A stretch of 64,000 bases of DNA. It comes from Halomonas icarae (lineage in GTDB: Bacteria > Pseudomonadota > Gammaproteobacteria > Pseudomonadales > Halomonadaceae). Where the stretch lies: the NCBI RefSeq assembly GCF_009901955.1, contig NZ_WUTS01000001.1, forward strand, positions 2,054,817-2,118,816. Reading direction: 5' to 3'. The position numbers and the translations under genes are program-made. The notes under the pieces are model-generated. The model was not told the origin of the DNA, did not search any database, and worked only from the letters and a program-made list of their open reading frames with translations. This document shows, one piece after another, positions 8,646 to 20,490 of the stretch (within the stretch, counting starts at the first letter, position 1; each line of letters starts with the position of its first letter).

Positions 8646-9317
8646 TCAGGGGGCCCAGTAGGTCGCCAACGGGCAGGCCAGAAAGGCGCGAATCGGTAGT
8701 TCACGGACGTCGTCGCCGGCCAGCGCTCGGGCCAGCACGGCCCGCTTGTCGCCACCGGTGATATGCAGAAAATGGCGGCGCGCCTGGTGCAGCCGCTCGG
8801 CGCTCAGGGTGATGCGCGGCTGGGGCTGACTCGGCGTCCGCACGGCCACCGTGGTGGCGTCGGTGCTCAGCGCCAGGTCGAGCTCGCGGCTATCGGGAAA
8901 TAGCGAGGCGGTGTGACCGTCGCCACCCATGCCGAGAATCACCACGCTGGCCGGCCAGGCCAGGGCCTCGATGCGCTCGGCCACGACCTCGGCCCCCTGC
9001 TCGGGGGTGGAGTGGTCACTGGTCAGGGGCACGAAGGTGGCCGCTGCCGCCGGGCCGCACAGCAGATGCTCACGCACCAGGCGTGCATTGCTGTCGTCGG
9101 CCGTCTCGGCCACCCAGCGTTCGTCGGCCAGGGTGACCTGGACCCTCTCCCAGGGTAGCCGGCAGGCGGCCAGCGCGGTGAAAAACGGTACCGGCGTCGA
9201 GCCACCGGAGACCACCAGCAGGGCGTGGTCATCGTGCTCAAGATCGGCGCGCAGGGCCTCGGCCACCGCCTCGGCCAGCTGCCGGGCAAGCTGTTCACGT
9301 GGAGAAACGTTCGTCAT
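8646..9317 (-). CDS. pgl: 6-phosphogluconolactonase
   Basis: A 223-residue DevB-type lactonase that opens 6-phosphoglucono-lactone made by Zwf. The family motifs VVSGGSTPVPFF, VTLADERWV and VVILGMGGDGHTASLFPDS are all present. I chose ATG 9317, two bases after the zwf stop, with GAGGAT in the end of zwf as ribosome site. A TTG two codons upstream is a weaker alternative. It is cotranscribed with zwf and eda. Confidence 0.95.
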   Translation of the reverse strand: MTNVSPREQLARQLAEAVAEALRADLEHDDHALLVVSGGSTPVPFFTALAACRLPWERVQVTLADERWVAETADDSNARLVREHLLCGPAAAATFVPLTSDHSTPEQGAEVVAERIEALAWPASVVILGMGGDGHTASLFPDSRELDLALSTDATTVAVRTPSQPQPRITLSAERLHQARRHFLHITGGDKRAVLARALAGDDVRELPIRAFLACPLATYWAP

Positions 9318-9319
9318 GT

Positions 9320-10813
<1,494 letters not shown>

Positions 10814-10823
10814 CCCCACCCCC

Positions 10824-10975
10824 TTTCGTTAACTTACAAAAAAAATACGCACACGGCGCAGAAAAAGCAAGCACCAATAGTAATCTTACAAAAACAAATA
10901 GCTCGTAGGCCACCTCTTGTGGCCTAACACCGGAAGGGCGAGCTAGGATAGCCACCACCATGTAGTTAAATCACC
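10824..10975. promoter_or_regulatory. Divergent zwf/hexR control region with HexR-like site
   Basis: The 227-bp gap between zwf and hexR is AT-rich relative to the genes. TGTAGTTAAATCACC at 10961-10975 matches the HexR consensus as I recall it (TGTAATTAAATTACA) at 12 of 15 bases and lies 66 bp before hexR. Two TTGTAA half-sites read on the minus strand within 10824-10840 and 10879-10891, nearer zwf. Assignment to HexR is inferred from the consensus and the neighbouring gene. Confidence 0.5.
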
Positions 10976-11040
10976 ACATTTTCCACCATCGCGCCAACTC
11001 GCGGCCGCGCGCCGCCCCAGCACGGAGAGCTCGCCCCCCC

Positions 11041-11901
11041 ATGGCCCGTCACGACCTGATCGATCGCATCCGACAGCGCCTCGAGGAACTCAACCGCTCC
11101 GAACGCAAGGTCGCCGACGTGATTCTCGCCGACCCGGCGGCCGCTACCGGCATGAGCATCGCTACCCTCGCACAGGCCGCGTCCGTCAGCGAACCCACCG
11201 TCAATCGCTTTTGCCGCAGTTTCGACGCCAAGGGCTATCCAGACTTCAAGATCAAGCTGGCCCAGAGCCTGGCCAGAGGCACTCCCTATGTCAGCCAGGC
11301 GGTAGAGCCCGACGACAGCGCCGCCGACTACACCCAGAAGATCTTCGGGGCCACCATCGCCGCCCTGGATGCGGCGCGTCGCCAGACCGACGTCACCCGC
11401 ATCGAGCGCGTGGTCGATTTCCTGATACAGGCCAAGCAGGTTCACTTCTTCGGCCTGGGCGCTTCGGGTGCCGTGGCCCAGGATGCTCAGCACAAGTTCT
11501 TCCGCTTCAACCTGCCGGTCACTGCCTATATCGACGTGCTGATGCAGCGCATGGTGGCCTCCACCTGCCATACCGGGGATGTCGTGGTGGTCATCTCCTG
11601 GACCGGCCGCACCCGCGAGCTTGTCGACATTGCCAGGCTGGCACGCGAGAACGGCGCCGTGGTGCTGGGCATCACCGCGCCAAACTCCCCCCTGGCCCGA
11701 GAGTGCAGCGAGACCCTGGAGGTCGCGACCCCCGAGGATACCGACTACTACATGCCCATGACCTCGAGAATGATCCAGCTGGCACTGATCGATGTGCTGG
11801 CCACCGGGGTCACCCTGCGTCGCGGCGAAGACTTCCTCGGCCACCTAAAGAAAATCAAGGATAGCCTTCAGGATACCCGCTACCCCGGTAGCGACGACTG
11901 A
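11041..11901 (+). CDS. hexR: RpiR-family regulator HexR
   Basis: A 286-residue regulator with an N-terminal RpiR helix-turn-helix ([16 protein letters not shown], then [23 protein letters not shown]) and a C-terminal SIS phosphosugar-binding domain (residues 125-265, with [20 protein letters not shown] and [17 protein letters not shown]). In other proteobacteria HexR represses glucose-catabolic genes and releases DNA on binding KDPG. Here it is divergent from zwf-pgl-eda, the expected target. It probably also governs edd and glk elsewhere in the genome. Confidence 0.93.
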   Translation: MARHDLIDRIRQRLEELNRSERKVADVILADPAAATGMSIATLAQAASVSEPTVNRFCRSFDAKGYPDFKIKLAQSLARGTPYVSQAVEPDDSAADYTQKIFGATIAALDAARRQTDVTRIERVVDFLIQAKQVHFFGLGASGAVAQDAQHKFFRFNLPVTAYIDVLMQRMVASTCHTGDVVVVISWTGRTRELVDIARLARENGAVVLGITAPNSPLARECSETLEVATPEDTDYYMPMTSRMIQLALIDVLATGVTLRRGEDFLGHLKKIKDSLQDTRYPGSDD

Positions 11902-11916
11902 CCCCCATCGACGCAA

Positions 11917-11949
11917 CGCCGCCCCACCGAGCTTCGGCGGGGCGGCGCT
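11917..11949. terminator. Hairpin between convergent hexR and symporter gene
   Basis: CGCCGCCCC (11917-11925) pairs with GGGGCGGCG (11939-11947), with a further CGA/TCG pairing inside the loop. Only short T tracts follow. It lies between two convergent genes and could serve both. Confidence 0.6.
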
Positions 11950-11997
11950 TGTCTCTGACAGCAGAGGGGGATCAGCAGAAGGATGCTGGCTTGCGTC

Positions 11998-13596
11998 TTA
12001 TACGCCGGCGAAGGCCGCGTAGATCACCACCACCAGCACCACTAGCACGATCCCCACGGGCACGGCTCCCTTCCAGGGTGTCAGGTCCACTGCTTTCACG
12101 TCCTCATGTACCCAGGCGGTGTCACGTGGACGCAGCTTGCCGATCAACAGCATCATCGCCACCAGCAGCACAAAGACCAGAGTCACGAAGTGGAACTCAT
12201 GCATGATCACGGGCAACTTGTTGAAGGGCGGCACGAAGTAGCCGGCGGCGATCAGCAGACAGCCCCCGATCAGCGCAATCTTGGCTGCCATGGGCGGAAC
12301 CCGACGGGTAAGTAGGCCTACCAGCACCACCGCCAGGATGGGGATAAAGTAGATGGCATTCATCTTCTGCAGATAGCCGAACAGGCTCTCCTGCCCCGCC
12401 AGCAACGGCGCGATGATCATGGTCACTACCGCCATGACCCAGCCGAACACCTTGCCCGACTTGACCACCTGCTCCTCGCTGGCCTCCTTGTTGAGCACCC
12501 CCTTGTAGATCCCCAGACTGAAGATGGTCGTGGTGCTGTTGAGTGCCGAGTTGAACGACGAGAGGATGGCACCCACCATCACCGCGGCGAAGAAGCCCGT
12601 CAGGTATGGCGGCAGTACATTGAACACCAGCTGGCCATAGGCCTCATCGGCGCGCACCCCCTGATCGGCGTAGAGGTGATAGGCGATGATCCCCGGCAGC
12701 ACCAGATAGAGCGGCCCCAGAAGCTTGAAGAAGCCGGTCAGCAACACGCCCTTCTGGCCCTCCGCGAGGTTCTTGGCCGCAAAGGTGCGCTGGATGATCT
12801 GCTGGTTGGTCGTCCAGTAGAAGACATTGATCAGAAATACCCCGGTAAACAGGGTAAGGAAAGGCACCTGCTGGTCGGCGCTACCGATGGAATTGAGCTT
12901 CTCCGGATTGCTTGCCTTGAGGGTATTCCAGCCCTCCAGCACGCCACTGCCATCACTGACCGCCTGAAGGCCGAAATAGACGATCACGAAGCCACCAACG
13001 AGCAGCCCCACGCCATTGATGGTGTCGGAAACCGCAACGGTACGCAGCCCACCGAACAGCGCATAGACGGCGCCGATGATGCCCACGATCCAGACGGTCA
13101 GCCACAGCAGCAGGGTGGTCGACTGAATGCCGGTGAGCCCCTGCAGATCGAGCATGCCCTGCAGTCCCATGGCCCCTGAATAGAGGATGATGGGCAGCAG
13201 GATCACCGCATAGGCGATCAGGAAGATGATGTTGGTGATCAGCTGGGTGCCACGGTCGAAGCGGATCTCGAGCAGCTGCGGCAGCGTCGCGATACCGCTT
13301 CTCAGGAAGCGAGGCAGAAAGAACAGGGCCAATGCGACCAGTGCAATGACGGCCACCACCTCCCAGGCCATCACGCTCAGGCCATCGGTGAAGGCAGCGC
13401 CATTGAGACCCACCATCTGCTCGGTGGATAGGTTGGTCATCAGCAGCGACCCCGCAATCAGCGGAAAGGTCAGGGTGCGGCCGGCAAGGAAGTAACCCTT
13501 GGTGCTTGAGTGGTCGTCACGGCGCGTGATGCGCCAGGTGATGAAGGCGACCAGTCCCGTGAAGAACAGGAAGGACGCCAGGGTGAGGGCATGCAT
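11998..13596 (-). CDS. Sodium:solute symporter, probable galactose importer
   Basis: A 532-residue SSS-family membrane transporter with about 13-14 hydrophobic segments. The N-terminal [34 protein letters not shown], a middle [17 protein letters not shown] and [21 protein letters not shown] place it close to SglT/YidK-type sugar carriers. In Vibrio SglT these regions bind sodium and galactose. A palindrome 50 bp before its ATG is nearly identical to the one before dgoR, so it is probably induced with the galactose operon. It therefore most likely imports galactose or galactonate with sodium. Confidence 0.9.
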   Translation of the reverse strand: MHALTLASFLFFTGLVAFITWRITRRDDHSSTKGYFLAGRTLTFPLIAGSLLMTNLSTEQMVGLNGAAFTDGLSVMAWEVVAVIALVALALFFLPRFLRSGIATLPQLLEIRFDRGTQLITNIIFLIAYAVILLPIILYSGAMGLQGMLDLQGLTGIQSTTLLLWLTVWIVGIIGAVYALFGGLRTVAVSDTINGVGLLVGGFVIVYFGLQAVSDGSGVLEGWNTLKASNPEKLNSIGSADQQVPFLTLFTGVFLINVFYWTTNQQIIQRTFAAKNLAEGQKGVLLTGFFKLLGPLYLVLPGIIAYHLYADQGVRADEAYGQLVFNVLPPYLTGFFAAVMVGAILSSFNSALNSTTTIFSLGIYKGVLNKEASEEQVVKSGKVFGWVMAVVTMIIAPLLAGQESLFGYLQKMNAIYFIPILAVVLVGLLTRRVPPMAAKIALIGGCLLIAAGYFVPPFNKLPVIMHEFHFVTLVFVLLVAMMLLIGKLRPRDTAWVHEDVKAVDLTPWKGAVPVGIVLVVLVVVIYAAFAGV

Positions 13597-13645
13597 GGGG
13601 GAGCCTCTCTATCTGTCGGTGTCGGGGCCCGACCACAGTCGGCCG

Positions 13646-13660
13646 AAATGTCTGACATTA
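13646..13660 (-). promoter_or_regulatory. DgoR-type operator of the symporter gene
   Basis: AATGTC, T, GACATT form a 13-bp perfect palindrome at 13647-13659. On the minus strand AATGTCAGACATTT matches 14 of the 15 operator bases upstream of dgoR (2266-2280). It lies 50 bp upstream of the symporter start. A shared sequence this long at two sugar-gene promoters is unlikely by chance. Confidence 0.72.
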
Positions 13661-13817
13661 AGAATTGCCACGCCATTCTAGCCGGATATCCCTTCGTCAA
13701 TATTCGACTTTGGTCAAAAACAGGACGAAACCTTTGTTAATCTTACCAAGCTGAGAGCTGCTAACACTCCGCGCCGGAGCGCGCCCCGCCAGGGGCGACA
13801 CCCGGGCGCCAGGCCCG

Positions 13818-14192
13818 TCAGTAGCTGTAGTCGATCGAGGCCACGGCGGCGGTAACGGTGATCTCGACCTTGAGCTCATCGGCCGGCATCGGCGCACAGA
13901 CGCAGGTACGTGCCGGGGCATGACCGGCGGGAACCCAGGCGTCCCACACCGCGTTCATGGCAGCGAAGTCATGACCATCCTTGAGATAGATGGTGGCCGT
14001 CAGCAGGCTCTCGCGATCGCTGCCCACTTCCTTGAGCAGTGCATCCACACGGGCCAGCATGCTCTCGGTCTGTGCGGTGATGTCGCCATGGCGTGCCTCG
14101 GGGCCAGCTACCTGGCCGCACAGGTAGGCGATGCCGTTGTGGATGACGGCACGACTCATGCGTGCCTTGGTGTCGTAGCGGTTGATCGTCAT
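13818..14192 (-). CDS. RidA family enamine/imine deaminase
   Basis: A 124-residue Rid (YjgF/YER057c) protein. RidA hydrolyses reactive enamine/imine intermediates released by PLP enzymes. The conserved arginine that binds the substrate carboxylate is in [11 protein letters not shown], followed by [21 protein letters not shown] and ATIYLKD are also typical. I chose ATG 14192 because GAGGAG precedes it at good spacing; a start five codons upstream would place that ribosome site inside the gene. It belongs to one of the Rid subfamilies with a slightly changed C-terminus (SIDYSY), so its substrate is open. Confidence 0.88.
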   Translation of the reverse strand: MTINRYDTKARMSRAVIHNGIAYLCGQVAGPEARHGDITAQTESMLARVDALLKEVGSDRESLLTATIYLKDGHDFAAMNAVWDAWVPAGHAPARTCVCAPMPADELKVEITVTAAVASIDYSY

Positions 14193-14234
14193 CGTCTTTC
14201 TCCTCATGTTGGCGGTTAGAACCCTTGTACGGGA

Positions 14235-15089
14235 TCAGCGCAGCAGCAGCACCGGCCCTCGGGCATTACGCAGCATGGCGGTGGTGGTGCTGCCCACCAG
14301 CAGGTGGCGAATGCGCGAGTGGCCATAGGCCCCCATCACCAGCAGGTCGATCTCCTGCTCCTGCTTGTAGGCGCGCAGGGTCGCCTCCACCTCGCCGGCA
14401 CGGATGGCGCCCTCGGCCTCGTGACCGGCCTCGCGCAGGGTCGAGAGCGCCCAATCGAGCTGCGAGCGGTTGTCGCCGGTCTCGGCGCCGACGATCACCA
14501 CGTGCACCGGGACGCCGTCGAACAGCGGGCTTCGGGCCAGCATCTCGACGCCCTTGCGGGTGGTCTTGCTGCCATCGAAGGCGAGCAGCACCCTTTCGGG
14601 ACGACGGAAGGTATCCGGCACCATCAGGATCGGCCGATGCAGGGTGCGCACTACTCGCTCCAGGTTGGAGCCCAGATGGCCGCTGTCCTGGTGGGCGGTC
14701 TCACCGCGCTTGCCCACCACCAGCAGACGGATCTCCTCCTGAAGCTCCTCCAGGGTCTCCACCAGGGTACCGTTGCGCTGGCGAACGGCGGGATCATCGA
14801 CACCGCGCTCGACAGCACGCTCCCTGGCCGCCTTGAGCATCAGCCGCCCCTGTTCCTGGGCCACCTTGGCGCGCTTCTCATCCAGCTGGGCCAGCTCCTC
14901 CAGCAGATGCTCCCGAGCGCCCAGGCCGAGGTTGCCGGACAGGTCCGTCTCGGCGGTCTGGGGGTGGTTGTCATTCACATGCAGGAAGGTCAGCGGAGCC
15001 CCCAGCGCCTGGCTGGCCCAGGCGGCGTAGTCGCACACTCCCTCGGAGAACTTCGAGCCGTCAATGGCGGCCATCACCTGTTCTGTCAT
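14235..15089 (-). CDS. Tandem-domain universal stress protein
   Basis: A 284-residue protein with two UspA domains. The N-terminal domain starts MAAIDGSKFSEGVCDYAAW. The C-terminal one starts VLLAFDGSKTTRKGVEML and contains the ATP-binding pattern MGAYGHSRIRHLLVGSTTTAML, G-2x-G-9x-G-S/T. The first domain lacks the full glycine motif and keeps VGKRG. It lies 73 bp after the SulP transporter gene on the same strand. USP genes often pair with SulP transporters, and a regulatory link between them is likely but not shown. Confidence 0.92.
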   Translation of the reverse strand: MTEQVMAAIDGSKFSEGVCDYAAWASQALGAPLTFLHVNDNHPQTAETDLSGNLGLGAREHLLEELAQLDEKRAKVAQEQGRLMLKAARERAVERGVDDPAVRQRNGTLVETLEELQEEIRLLVVGKRGETAHQDSGHLGSNLERVVRTLHRPILMVPDTFRRPERVLLAFDGSKTTRKGVEMLARSPLFDGVPVHVVIVGAETGDNRSQLDWALSTLREAGHEAEGAIRAGEVEATLRAYKQEQEIDLLVMGAYGHSRIRHLLVGSTTTAMLRNARGPVLLLR

Positions 15090-15162
15090 CGTCTTGTCCT
15101 GAAGCTGGCGTTGGTATCCATTACGTTAGTACACCATCGTTCTACATCATCCTGCCGACGGG

Positions 15163-16650
15163 TCAATGTCCGCCCATCAGCTTCTCGACGGCCTCGGGGT
15201 CGTCATGCACCGCATAACGATCGACGATGGTGGCACTCGCCTCGTTGAGGCCGACCAGCTCCACCTCGGTACCCTCGCGGCGGAACTTGATCACGATGCG
15301 GTCCAGGGCCTGGACGGCGGTAATGTCCCAGAAATGCGCGCGTGACAAATCGATGGTGACCTTCTTCACGGTCTCCTTGAGGTCGAAGGCACTGCCGAAA
15401 CGCTCGGAGGAGGCGAAAAACACCTGACCCACCACCCTGTAGACACGATGACCCTCCTCGGGGGTCTCGGCGCCAACATAGAGGATATTGCCCACCTTGT
15501 TGGCGAAGTTCATGGCGGCGAGCAGCACACCGACGAAGACACCAATCGCCAGGTTATGGGTGCCTACCGTCACGCCCACCGTGGCCAGCATGACCATGTT
15601 GGTGCTCATGGGATGCTTCTTGAGGTCCTTGATGGAGCTCCAGCTGAAGGTGCCGATGGAGACCATGATCATCACCGCGACCAGGGCGGCCATGGGAATC
15701 TGCGATACCCAGTCGGCGAGGAACACCACCATCAGCAGCAGCACCACGCCGGCGATCAGTGTCGAGAGGCGTGTGCGGCCCCCGGACTTGATGTTGATCA
15801 CCGACTGACCAATCATCGCGCAGCCCGCCATGCCACCGATCAGGCCGGTGCCGATATTGGCCAGGCCCTGCCCCTTGCACTCACGGTTCTTGTCGCTGGG
15901 CGTATCGGTCAGGTCGTCGACGATGGTGGCGGTCATCATCGACTCCAGCAGGCCCACCACGGTGAGCATGATCGAGTACGGCAGGATGATCATCAGCGTC
16001 TCGAGATTCAGCGGCACCTCGGGCCACAGGAAGACCGGCAGGGTATCGGGCAGCTCGCCCATGTCGCCGACGGTGCGAATCTCCATGCCGGTGAGCAGGT
16101 AGACCGCGGTCAGCACCAGGATGCAGACCAGTGGCGAGGGGACCGACTTGCCGATCTTCGGCAGATAGGGGAAGCCGTAGATGATCGCCAGTCCCATTGC
16201 GGTCATGGCATACACATGCCATGTCACCCCCGTCAGTTCCGGCAACTGGGCCATGAAGATCAGAATCGCCAAGGCATTGACGAAACCGGTCACCACCGAG
16301 CGCGACACGAAGCGCATCAGATCGGCCAGGCGCAGATAGCCGGCGATGATCTGCAAGACCCCGGTGAGCAGGGTGGCGGCCAGCAGGTACTGCAGGCCAT
16401 GCTCCTTGACTAGGGTGACCATCAGCAGTGCCATCGCCCCGGTGGCCGCCGAGATCATGCCAGGCCGCCCTCCGGCGAAGGCGATGATCACCGCCATGGA
16501 GAAGGACGCATAGAGTCCCACCTTGGGATCGACCCCGGCGATGATCGAGAAGGCGATCGCCTCGGGGATCAGCGCCAGGGCAACGACGATTCCCGACAGG
16601 GTGTCGCCCTTGAGGTTGGAGAACCAGCTCTGTTTCATCTTTTCGTACAT
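15163..16650 (-). CDS. SulP-family anion transporter with STAS domain
   Basis: A 495-residue inner-membrane transporter. The SulP core has about 10-12 membrane segments, from [32 protein letters not shown] to the segment near residue 385, and is followed by a cytoplasmic STAS domain (about 400-490: [41 protein letters not shown]). The substrate may be sulfate, bicarbonate or another anion. The short length and the neighbouring USP gene recall BicA-like and other marine SulP proteins. No strong Shine-Dalgarno precedes ATG 16650, so the start may be a few codons downstream. Confidence 0.9.
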   Translation of the reverse strand: MYEKMKQSWFSNLKGDTLSGIVVALALIPEAIAFSIIAGVDPKVGLYASFSMAVIIAFAGGRPGMISAATGAMALLMVTLVKEHGLQYLLAATLLTGVLQIIAGYLRLADLMRFVSRSVVTGFVNALAILIFMAQLPELTGVTWHVYAMTAMGLAIIYGFPYLPKIGKSVPSPLVCILVLTAVYLLTGMEIRTVGDMGELPDTLPVFLWPEVPLNLETLMIILPYSIMLTVVGLLESMMTATIVDDLTDTPSDKNRECKGQGLANIGTGLIGGMAGCAMIGQSVINIKSGGRTRLSTLIAGVVLLLMVVFLADWVSQIPMAALVAVMIMVSIGTFSWSSIKDLKKHPMSTNMVMLATVGVTVGTHNLAIGVFVGVLLAAMNFANKVGNILYVGAETPEEGHRVYRVVGQVFFASSERFGSAFDLKETVKKVTIDLSRAHFWDITAVQALDRIVIKFRREGTEVELVGLNEASATIVDRYAVHDDPEAVEKLMGGH

Positions 16651-16860
16651 GCTGCGGTCCAGTCAGGAGTGATTGGAAGGTCATGAGTCGTCGGGGGGAC
16701 GTGCCGTGGGCATGCCTCCCTGCCTCATTCGAGCGTCAGGGATGAGCACGCCGGGTGGACACCGGAGCGCCCGGGAATCACGCAGGGGGAAGGGAGTGAG
16801 CTAGGGCGGCGAAGCCAGCCCTGCCGGACGCATCAGGTTGCTCTGGGGCATCATCAGACG

Positions 16861-16896
16861 AAGGTCCAGTACTTGTGTAAGGTCCAGTGCTTGCGT
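16861..16896. repeat. 18-bp tandem duplication
   Basis: AAGGTCCAGTACTTGTGT at 16861-16878 is followed directly by a second copy at 16879-16896 with two changes. It lies in the 263-bp gap between the EamA transporter stop and the SulP start, which otherwise shows no gene to me. Confidence 0.7.
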
Positions 16897-16913
16897 GAGA
16901 CAGGGCGCGGATT

Positions 16914-17834
16914 CTAGCAGAGCCCATGTTGCACTGCACCCCGAGCACGCTGGCGCCGCTCGACCCGTCGATCGACCAGCCCCTTGAGCAGCAGGCTACC
17001 GAGTACCAGGGAGCCACCGGCAAACGCCGCCGGCGATGGGCGCTCCCCAAGCAGCCACCATACCCAGAGCGTGCCCACTACCACCTCCAGCAACATCAGC
17101 AGCCCCACCTCGGCGGCGGGCAGGTAGAGCGGGCCACGCTGAAGCAGGGTGAAGCCCAGCGGCAGCAGCCCCAGGCAGAGCACCAGCAGCCACGCCAGGG
17201 TCGCGCCGGCGGGCAGCGTGATGCCCGGGCCTGAGACGCCGTAGAGCACCGCGGTGGCCGCCACGATCACTCCCGCCAGGGTCAGCATGGGGCTCATGTC
17301 GACATCCTGGCGCGTCCGGCAGAGGGTAAAGTTGGCCGCCATCGCCGTGGCGGCAAGCAGCGCAAAGGCGTTACCCCGCCAGGAGCCGACACCCGCGTCG
17401 TCCAGGGCGATCAGGGCAATACCTACCAGACAGGCCAGGATAGCCAGCCAGGTACGCCGTGGCAGGCGCTCATGGAGAAAGACGCGAGAGAGCAGCGCGG
17501 CGATCAGTGGTGCCCCGGCCAGGATCATCAGCACGTTGCCGGCACGGGTGTACTGGTTGCCCAACACGAAGCCGAAGGTGGAGAGGCTGAACAGCAGTGC
17601 CACGCCGATGCCGGTCCAGCCACATCGCCGATAGGCCGCCGCCGCTCCCCGTCCGTGGCGGGCGAGCACAATGGCGAGAAAACCGATGGCGGTAAGCAGC
17701 CCCCGCCACACCAGAATCTCGGCGTCGGGCAGGCCGATCAGCTTGATCAGCAGCGCATCGGGGGAAATCAGCAGCACCCCGCCACCGGTCATCAACAGAC
17801 CCTGCTGGCGGCGATTCAGACGGGAGAGTGTCAA
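16914..17834 (-). CDS. EamA/DMT family transporter
   Basis: A 306-residue inner-membrane protein with ten hydrophobic segments forming two EamA repeats, the architecture of drug/metabolite exporters such as RhaT or YdcZ relatives. Arg- and Glu-rich loops (LHERLPRRTW and LLGERPSPAAFAGG) follow the fourth and ninth segments, as usual. The start is a TTG with GAGG upstream; no suitable ATG lies near it. The gene is 66 bp after the slipin stop on the same strand. The substrate cannot be told. Confidence 0.88.
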   Translation of the reverse strand: MTLSRLNRRQQGLLMTGGGVLLISPDALLIKLIGLPDAEILVWRGLLTAIGFLAIVLARHGRGAAAAYRRCGWTGIGVALLFSLSTFGFVLGNQYTRAGNVLMILAGAPLIAALLSRVFLHERLPRRTWLAILACLVGIALIALDDAGVGSWRGNAFALLAATAMAANFTLCRTRQDVDMSPMLTLAGVIVAATAVLYGVSGPGITLPAGATLAWLLVLCLGLLPLGFTLLQRGPLYLPAAEVGLLMLLEVVVGTLWVWWLLGERPSPAAFAGGSLVLGSLLLKGLVDRRVERRQRARGAVQHGLC

Positions 17835-17900
17835 GGCAACCTCATGGACGATCCGGTCGCCTCAGCATGCCACGATCAGCCGGCCGTGGCACGGGGTGGG

Positions 17901-18707
17901 TCAGGCAGATTCACCGTTGCCGTCGGATGCCTGATCGGAGGCGCCCTCCCGAGCCGTCGCTGACGTCTGCATATGCTTGAAGGCCTCCATGATATCCATG
18001 GGCAGCGGGAAGACGATGGTCGAGGCGTTCTTGTTGCTCATGTCGCTCATGGTCTGCAGGTAGCGCAGCTGGAGCGCCGCCGAGTTCTCGGCCATGACGT
18101 TGGCGGCCTGTACCAGCTTGCGTGAGGCCTGCAGCTCACCCTCGGCGTGGATCACCTTGGCGCGACGCTCCCGCTCGGCCTCGGCCTGGCGGGCAATGGC
18201 GCGGATCATGCTCTCGTCGAGATCGACATGCTTGATCTCCACGTTGGCCACCTTGATGCCCCAGCTTTCGGCAGAGGTGTCGATGATCTCCTGAATATCA
18301 TCGTTGAGCTTGTCGCGCTCGGAGAGCATCTCGTCGAGGTCATGCTTGCCGAGCACCGAGCGCAGGGTGGTCTGGGCCAGCTGGCTGGTGGCGAGGGTGT
18401 AGTTCTCGACCTGGATGATCGCCTTCTCGGGGTCCACCACACGGAAATAGAGCACGGCGTTGACCTTCACGGTGACGTTGTCCCGGGAGATCACATCCTG
18501 TTCGGGCACATCCATGGTGACCACCCGCAGATCGACCACCTGCATCTTCTGAATGCCCGGAATGATGATGATCAGACCCGGCCCCTTGACCGCCTGGAAA
18601 CGCCCGAGGAAGAACACCACGCCGCGCCTGTACTCGGGCAGGATACGAATCGAGGCCGCCAGCAGCATCAGCAGCAGGACGACCGGGACGAGATAGGAAA
18701 GCAGCAT
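17901..18707 (-). CDS. Slipin (stomatin/SPFH membrane protein)
   Basis: A 268-residue SPFH-domain protein with one N-terminal membrane segment ([16 protein letters not shown]) followed by the SPFH domain ([21 protein letters not shown] to about residue 190) and an Ala/Glu-rich coiled region ([23 protein letters not shown]). I chose ATG 18707 because AAGGAG precedes it; the frame extends 13 codons further upstream. It is paired with the NfeD protease gene 58 bp upstream, the standard slipin-NfeD operon. These pairs are linked to membrane microdomains and protein quality control. Confidence 0.93.
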   Translation of the reverse strand: MLLSYLVPVVLLLMLLAASIRILPEYRRGVVFFLGRFQAVKGPGLIIIIPGIQKMQVVDLRVVTMDVPEQDVISRDNVTVKVNAVLYFRVVDPEKAIIQVENYTLATSQLAQTTLRSVLGKHDLDEMLSERDKLNDDIQEIIDTSAESWGIKVANVEIKHVDLDESMIRAIARQAEAERERRAKVIHAEGELQASRKLVQAANVMAENSAALQLRYLQTMSDMSNKNASTIVFPLPMDIMEAFKHMQTSATAREGASDQASDGNGESA

Positions 18708-18765
18708 GATGTCGGCTCCTTGGTTGGGCCGGACGATGCGGATCATCGACCGTGCCCGATAATCC

Positions 18766-20244
18766 TCATGACGATGAGGCCAACGGTTCGACCTCCAGGG
18801 TCAGGCCGTCGACCGCGGTGACGCGGACCGACTGCCCGCGGGCGAGCGGCGTGGGACTGCGCGCCCGCCAGCGCTCGCCCATCAGGCGTACGTGGCCCTG
18901 GTCGGTGAAATCCTCGAGGACCAGCGCCTCGCTGCCGACCAGCTCCTCATGGCCGGTGCGCGGCGAGCGACGCCGCAGACCGATGAAGCGGGTCACGACC
19001 CATAGCATCAGGCCTGCCGCGAGCAGCGCGATGCCACCGATCATCGGCAGCGAGATATTCAGAGTGTCCGCGTCCATCAGTATCACCGATCCGATCACGA
19101 AGGCGACGATGCCGCCGAAGCCGAGAATGCCGAAGCTGGGCATCAGCGCCTCGCCCACGATCAGCCCCAGTCCCACCAGGATCAGCGCCAATCCGGCGTA
19201 GTTGACCGGTAGCACCTGGAAGGCGAACAGCGCCAGCAGCAGACAGATGATGCCGATGGTACCCGGCACCAGGCTGCCAGGATTGGAGAGCTCGAAGATC
19301 AGGCCGTAGAACCCGATGATCATCAGGAAGTAGGCAACATTGGGATTGGTGATCACGGTCAGAAGCTCGGTGCGCCAGTCGGGATCGAAGCGTTCGACGA
19401 CCAGGTCCGCGGTGGCAAGGGTGCGCTCCCCGTCATCCATCACCACCGTGCGACCGTCGAGCTGGGCGAGCAGGTCATCGAGGTTTCGAGCCACCACGTC
19501 GATGACATTCTGCTCAAGCGCCTCCCGGGCGGTAAGGTTGACCGCCTCGCGCACCGCCTGCTCGGCCCAGTCGGCGTTGCGGTCGTGGCGCTCGGCCAGC
19601 GAGCGGATATAGGAGACGGCATCCTCCAGCACCTTGCGCTCCATCGCCGTCTCGCCGCGACGCTTGTCCGGCGCCCCCTGTGCGGTCTCGCCTGGCATCG
19701 ACTCGCCCTCGTCAGGCGTGGTCTCAGCCGCATCGCCGTCGCGTTCCGCGGTGTCGGCGGAGCCGTTCGATTCGGGTTCAGGCTCACCCAGGCCCGGTAG
19801 CCCGCCCCCGCCTAACTGCACCGGCGTCGCCGAGCCCAGATGAGTGGCCGGCGCCATGGCAGCGACGTGGCTGGCATAGAGCAGATAGGTACCGGCACTG
19901 GCCGCCCGAGCCCCCGCCGGCGTGACGTAGAAGGCCACCGGCACCTCGGAGGTGAGCATGGCGCGGATCATGTCGCGCATGGCGGCATCGAGCCCCCCGG
20001 GGGTATCCATCTCCACCACGACCAGTTCGGCATCGGCCTCGGCGGCACGCACCAGGCCGCGTCGAAAGTAATCGCTGGTGGCCGGCCCGATGGCACCCTC
20101 CAGGCGCATCACCATCGCAGTGCGCTCGCCCTGCTGGGCCTTCACGGCGGCCTGGCCGAACAGCAGCAACATCCCAAGGGCCAGGCAGGCGAGGCTGAAA
20201 ATCATCGCCGGATGCCGAGAGGGCGACACTCGCCACGCTTGCAT
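18766..20244 (-). CDS. NfeD-family membrane serine protease (long form)
   Basis: A 492-residue protein with a signal peptide ([26 protein letters not shown]), a ClpP-class protease domain (about 40-190 and 235-275), an acidic Glu/Ser/Pro linker, four membrane segments (about 310-425) and a C-terminal OB-fold NfeD domain. [21 protein letters not shown] carries the likely nucleophile serine. The archaeal relative 1510-N cleaves the C-terminus of its partner stomatin. I chose ATG 20244 after AGGAGG. The low-complexity insert at about 152-205 lies within the protease domain and is longer than I would expect. Confidence 0.92.
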   Translation of the reverse strand: MQAWRVSPSRHPAMIFSLACLALGMLLLFGQAAVKAQQGERTAMVMRLEGAIGPATSDYFRRGLVRAAEADAELVVVEMDTPGGLDAAMRDMIRAMLTSEVPVAFYVTPAGARAASAGTYLLYASHVAAMAPATHLGSATPVQLGGGGLPGLGEPEPESNGSADTAERDGDAAETTPDEGESMPGETAQGAPDKRRGETAMERKVLEDAVSYIRSLAERHDRNADWAEQAVREAVNLTAREALEQNVIDVVARNLDDLLAQLDGRTVVMDDGERTLATADLVVERFDPDWRTELLTVITNPNVAYFLMIIGFYGLIFELSNPGSLVPGTIGIICLLLALFAFQVLPVNYAGLALILVGLGLIVGEALMPSFGILGFGGIVAFVIGSVILMDADTLNISLPMIGGIALLAAGLMLWVVTRFIGLRRRSPRTGHEELVGSEALVLEDFTDQGHVRLMGERWRARSPTPLARGQSVRVTAVDGLTLEVEPLASSS

Positions 20245-20490
20245 GGAAACCTCCTGCGGAGGGCTGATGCCTCGAGATGTGCCACAGCGAAATAATTCAA
20301 CATCTACCGATATCAAGCATAGCAGGACACCCTACTGCATGCGCCGAGCACCCGAGCCCTGATCGTCGCCATCGCCTTGCCCCGTCAGTCCGCTCCCCAG
20401 GCACCTCCAGCAGCAACGCCCCCGAACTCGACAAGCTATTCCAACGCGATAACTGGCGCCAAGCCCCGCCCGCTGGCAGCATACTCGTCC

